Assembly (NCBI GenBank): GCA_028287665.1
Contig: JAQBPF010000034.1
Location: 1 to 8,322 of the forward strand
Reading direction: 5' to 3'
Length of the DNA: 8,322 nt
Source of the DNA: Deinococcus sp.
GTDB taxonomy: Bacteria; Deinococcota; Deinococci; Deinococcales; Deinococcaceae
Shown here: piece after piece, positions 8,260 to 8,322 of the stretch
Layout of the letters: every line of letters starts with the position of its first letter
How positions within the stretch are numbered: position 1 is the stretch's first letter
Made by a program: the position numbers and the translations under genes
The notes under the pieces: model-generated
Told to the model about the DNA's origin: nothing
What the model saw: only the letters and a program-made list of their open reading frames with translations
Databases searched by the model: none

Positions 8260-8322
8260 TTACTTCTTGGTCCGCCGAAATGGATTCCAGCCTTTGGGCT
8301 GAGCGTCCTGTGCTTTTGCTGG
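8260..8322 (-). CDS. C-terminal 20 residues of an unidentified protein, cut by window edge
   Basis: The minus strand from the window edge reads 20 codons without a stop and ends in TAA at 8262-8260. The tail QPKGWNPFRRTKK is basic and looks like a natural C-terminus. The codons fit the local style only loosely. The gene converges on the GNAT gene with a 19-base gap and no visible terminator. Too little is present to identify it, and a chance open frame of this length is possible. Confidence 0.4.
   Translation of the reverse strand, partial: PAKAQDAQPKGWNPFRRTKK

Overview
The window looks like chromosome of a Deinococcus species. The main reason is the single-stranded DNA-binding protein: it is about 300 residues long with two OB folds in one chain, an arrangement typical of Deinococcus-Thermus, and it sits between rpsF and rpsR-rplI. 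Supporting signs are a palindrome of the radiation/desiccation response motif (RDRM) type upstream of ssb, several genes that appear leaderless (a -10 hexamer 5-7 nt before the start codon), and high GC with strong G/C bias at third codon positions. The species cannot be named from this sequence.

Layout. Positions 1-522 (minus) hold the N-terminal part of a two-domain rhodanese-type sulfurtransferase. Its upstream region has a near-perfect promoter followed by a hairpin with a U-run. Positions 746-2434 (minus) are rny, encoding RNase Y, followed by a perfect 14-bp hairpin. A gene-poor stretch (2435-2819) contains interleaved inverted repeats. Next on the minus strand are an exported dienelactone hydrolase-like enzyme (2820-3608) and a small lipoprotein resembling DUF4384 proteins (3710-4240). 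The conserved operon rpsF-ssb-rpsR-rplI runs on the minus strand from 6496 to 4351 and ends in an intrinsic terminator (4301-4337). Diverging from rpsF on the plus strand are a DinB-like protein (6651-7244) and a tandem GNAT acetyltransferase (7295-8240) whose frame is broken twice at G-runs. The last 63 bases encode the C-terminal tail of an unidentified minus-strand gene that converges on the GNAT gene.

How the parts work together. rpsF, ssb, rpsR and rplI link ribosomal proteins S6, S18 and L9 to the main ssDNA-binding protein. A second promoter between rpsF and ssb (TTGACG, 17 bp, TAAAGT on the minus strand) has its -35 box inside the RDRM palindrome. This is the layout expected for DdrO repression that is lifted by the IrrE/PprI protease after radiation or desiccation. 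Induction there would raise SSB and, by read-through, S18 and L9, but not S6.

Two modes of translation initiation are visible. The operon genes, rny and the hydrolase have good Shine-Dalgarno sequences. The sulfurtransferase, lipoprotein, DinB-like and GNAT genes have none and instead have a -10 hexamer directly before the start codon. No mobile element, CRISPR array, tRNA or rRNA was seen. I did not find a clearly new multi-gene system; the most interesting signals are regulatory (RDRM/ssb, the sulfurtransferase leader) and the doubly frameshifted GNAT gene.
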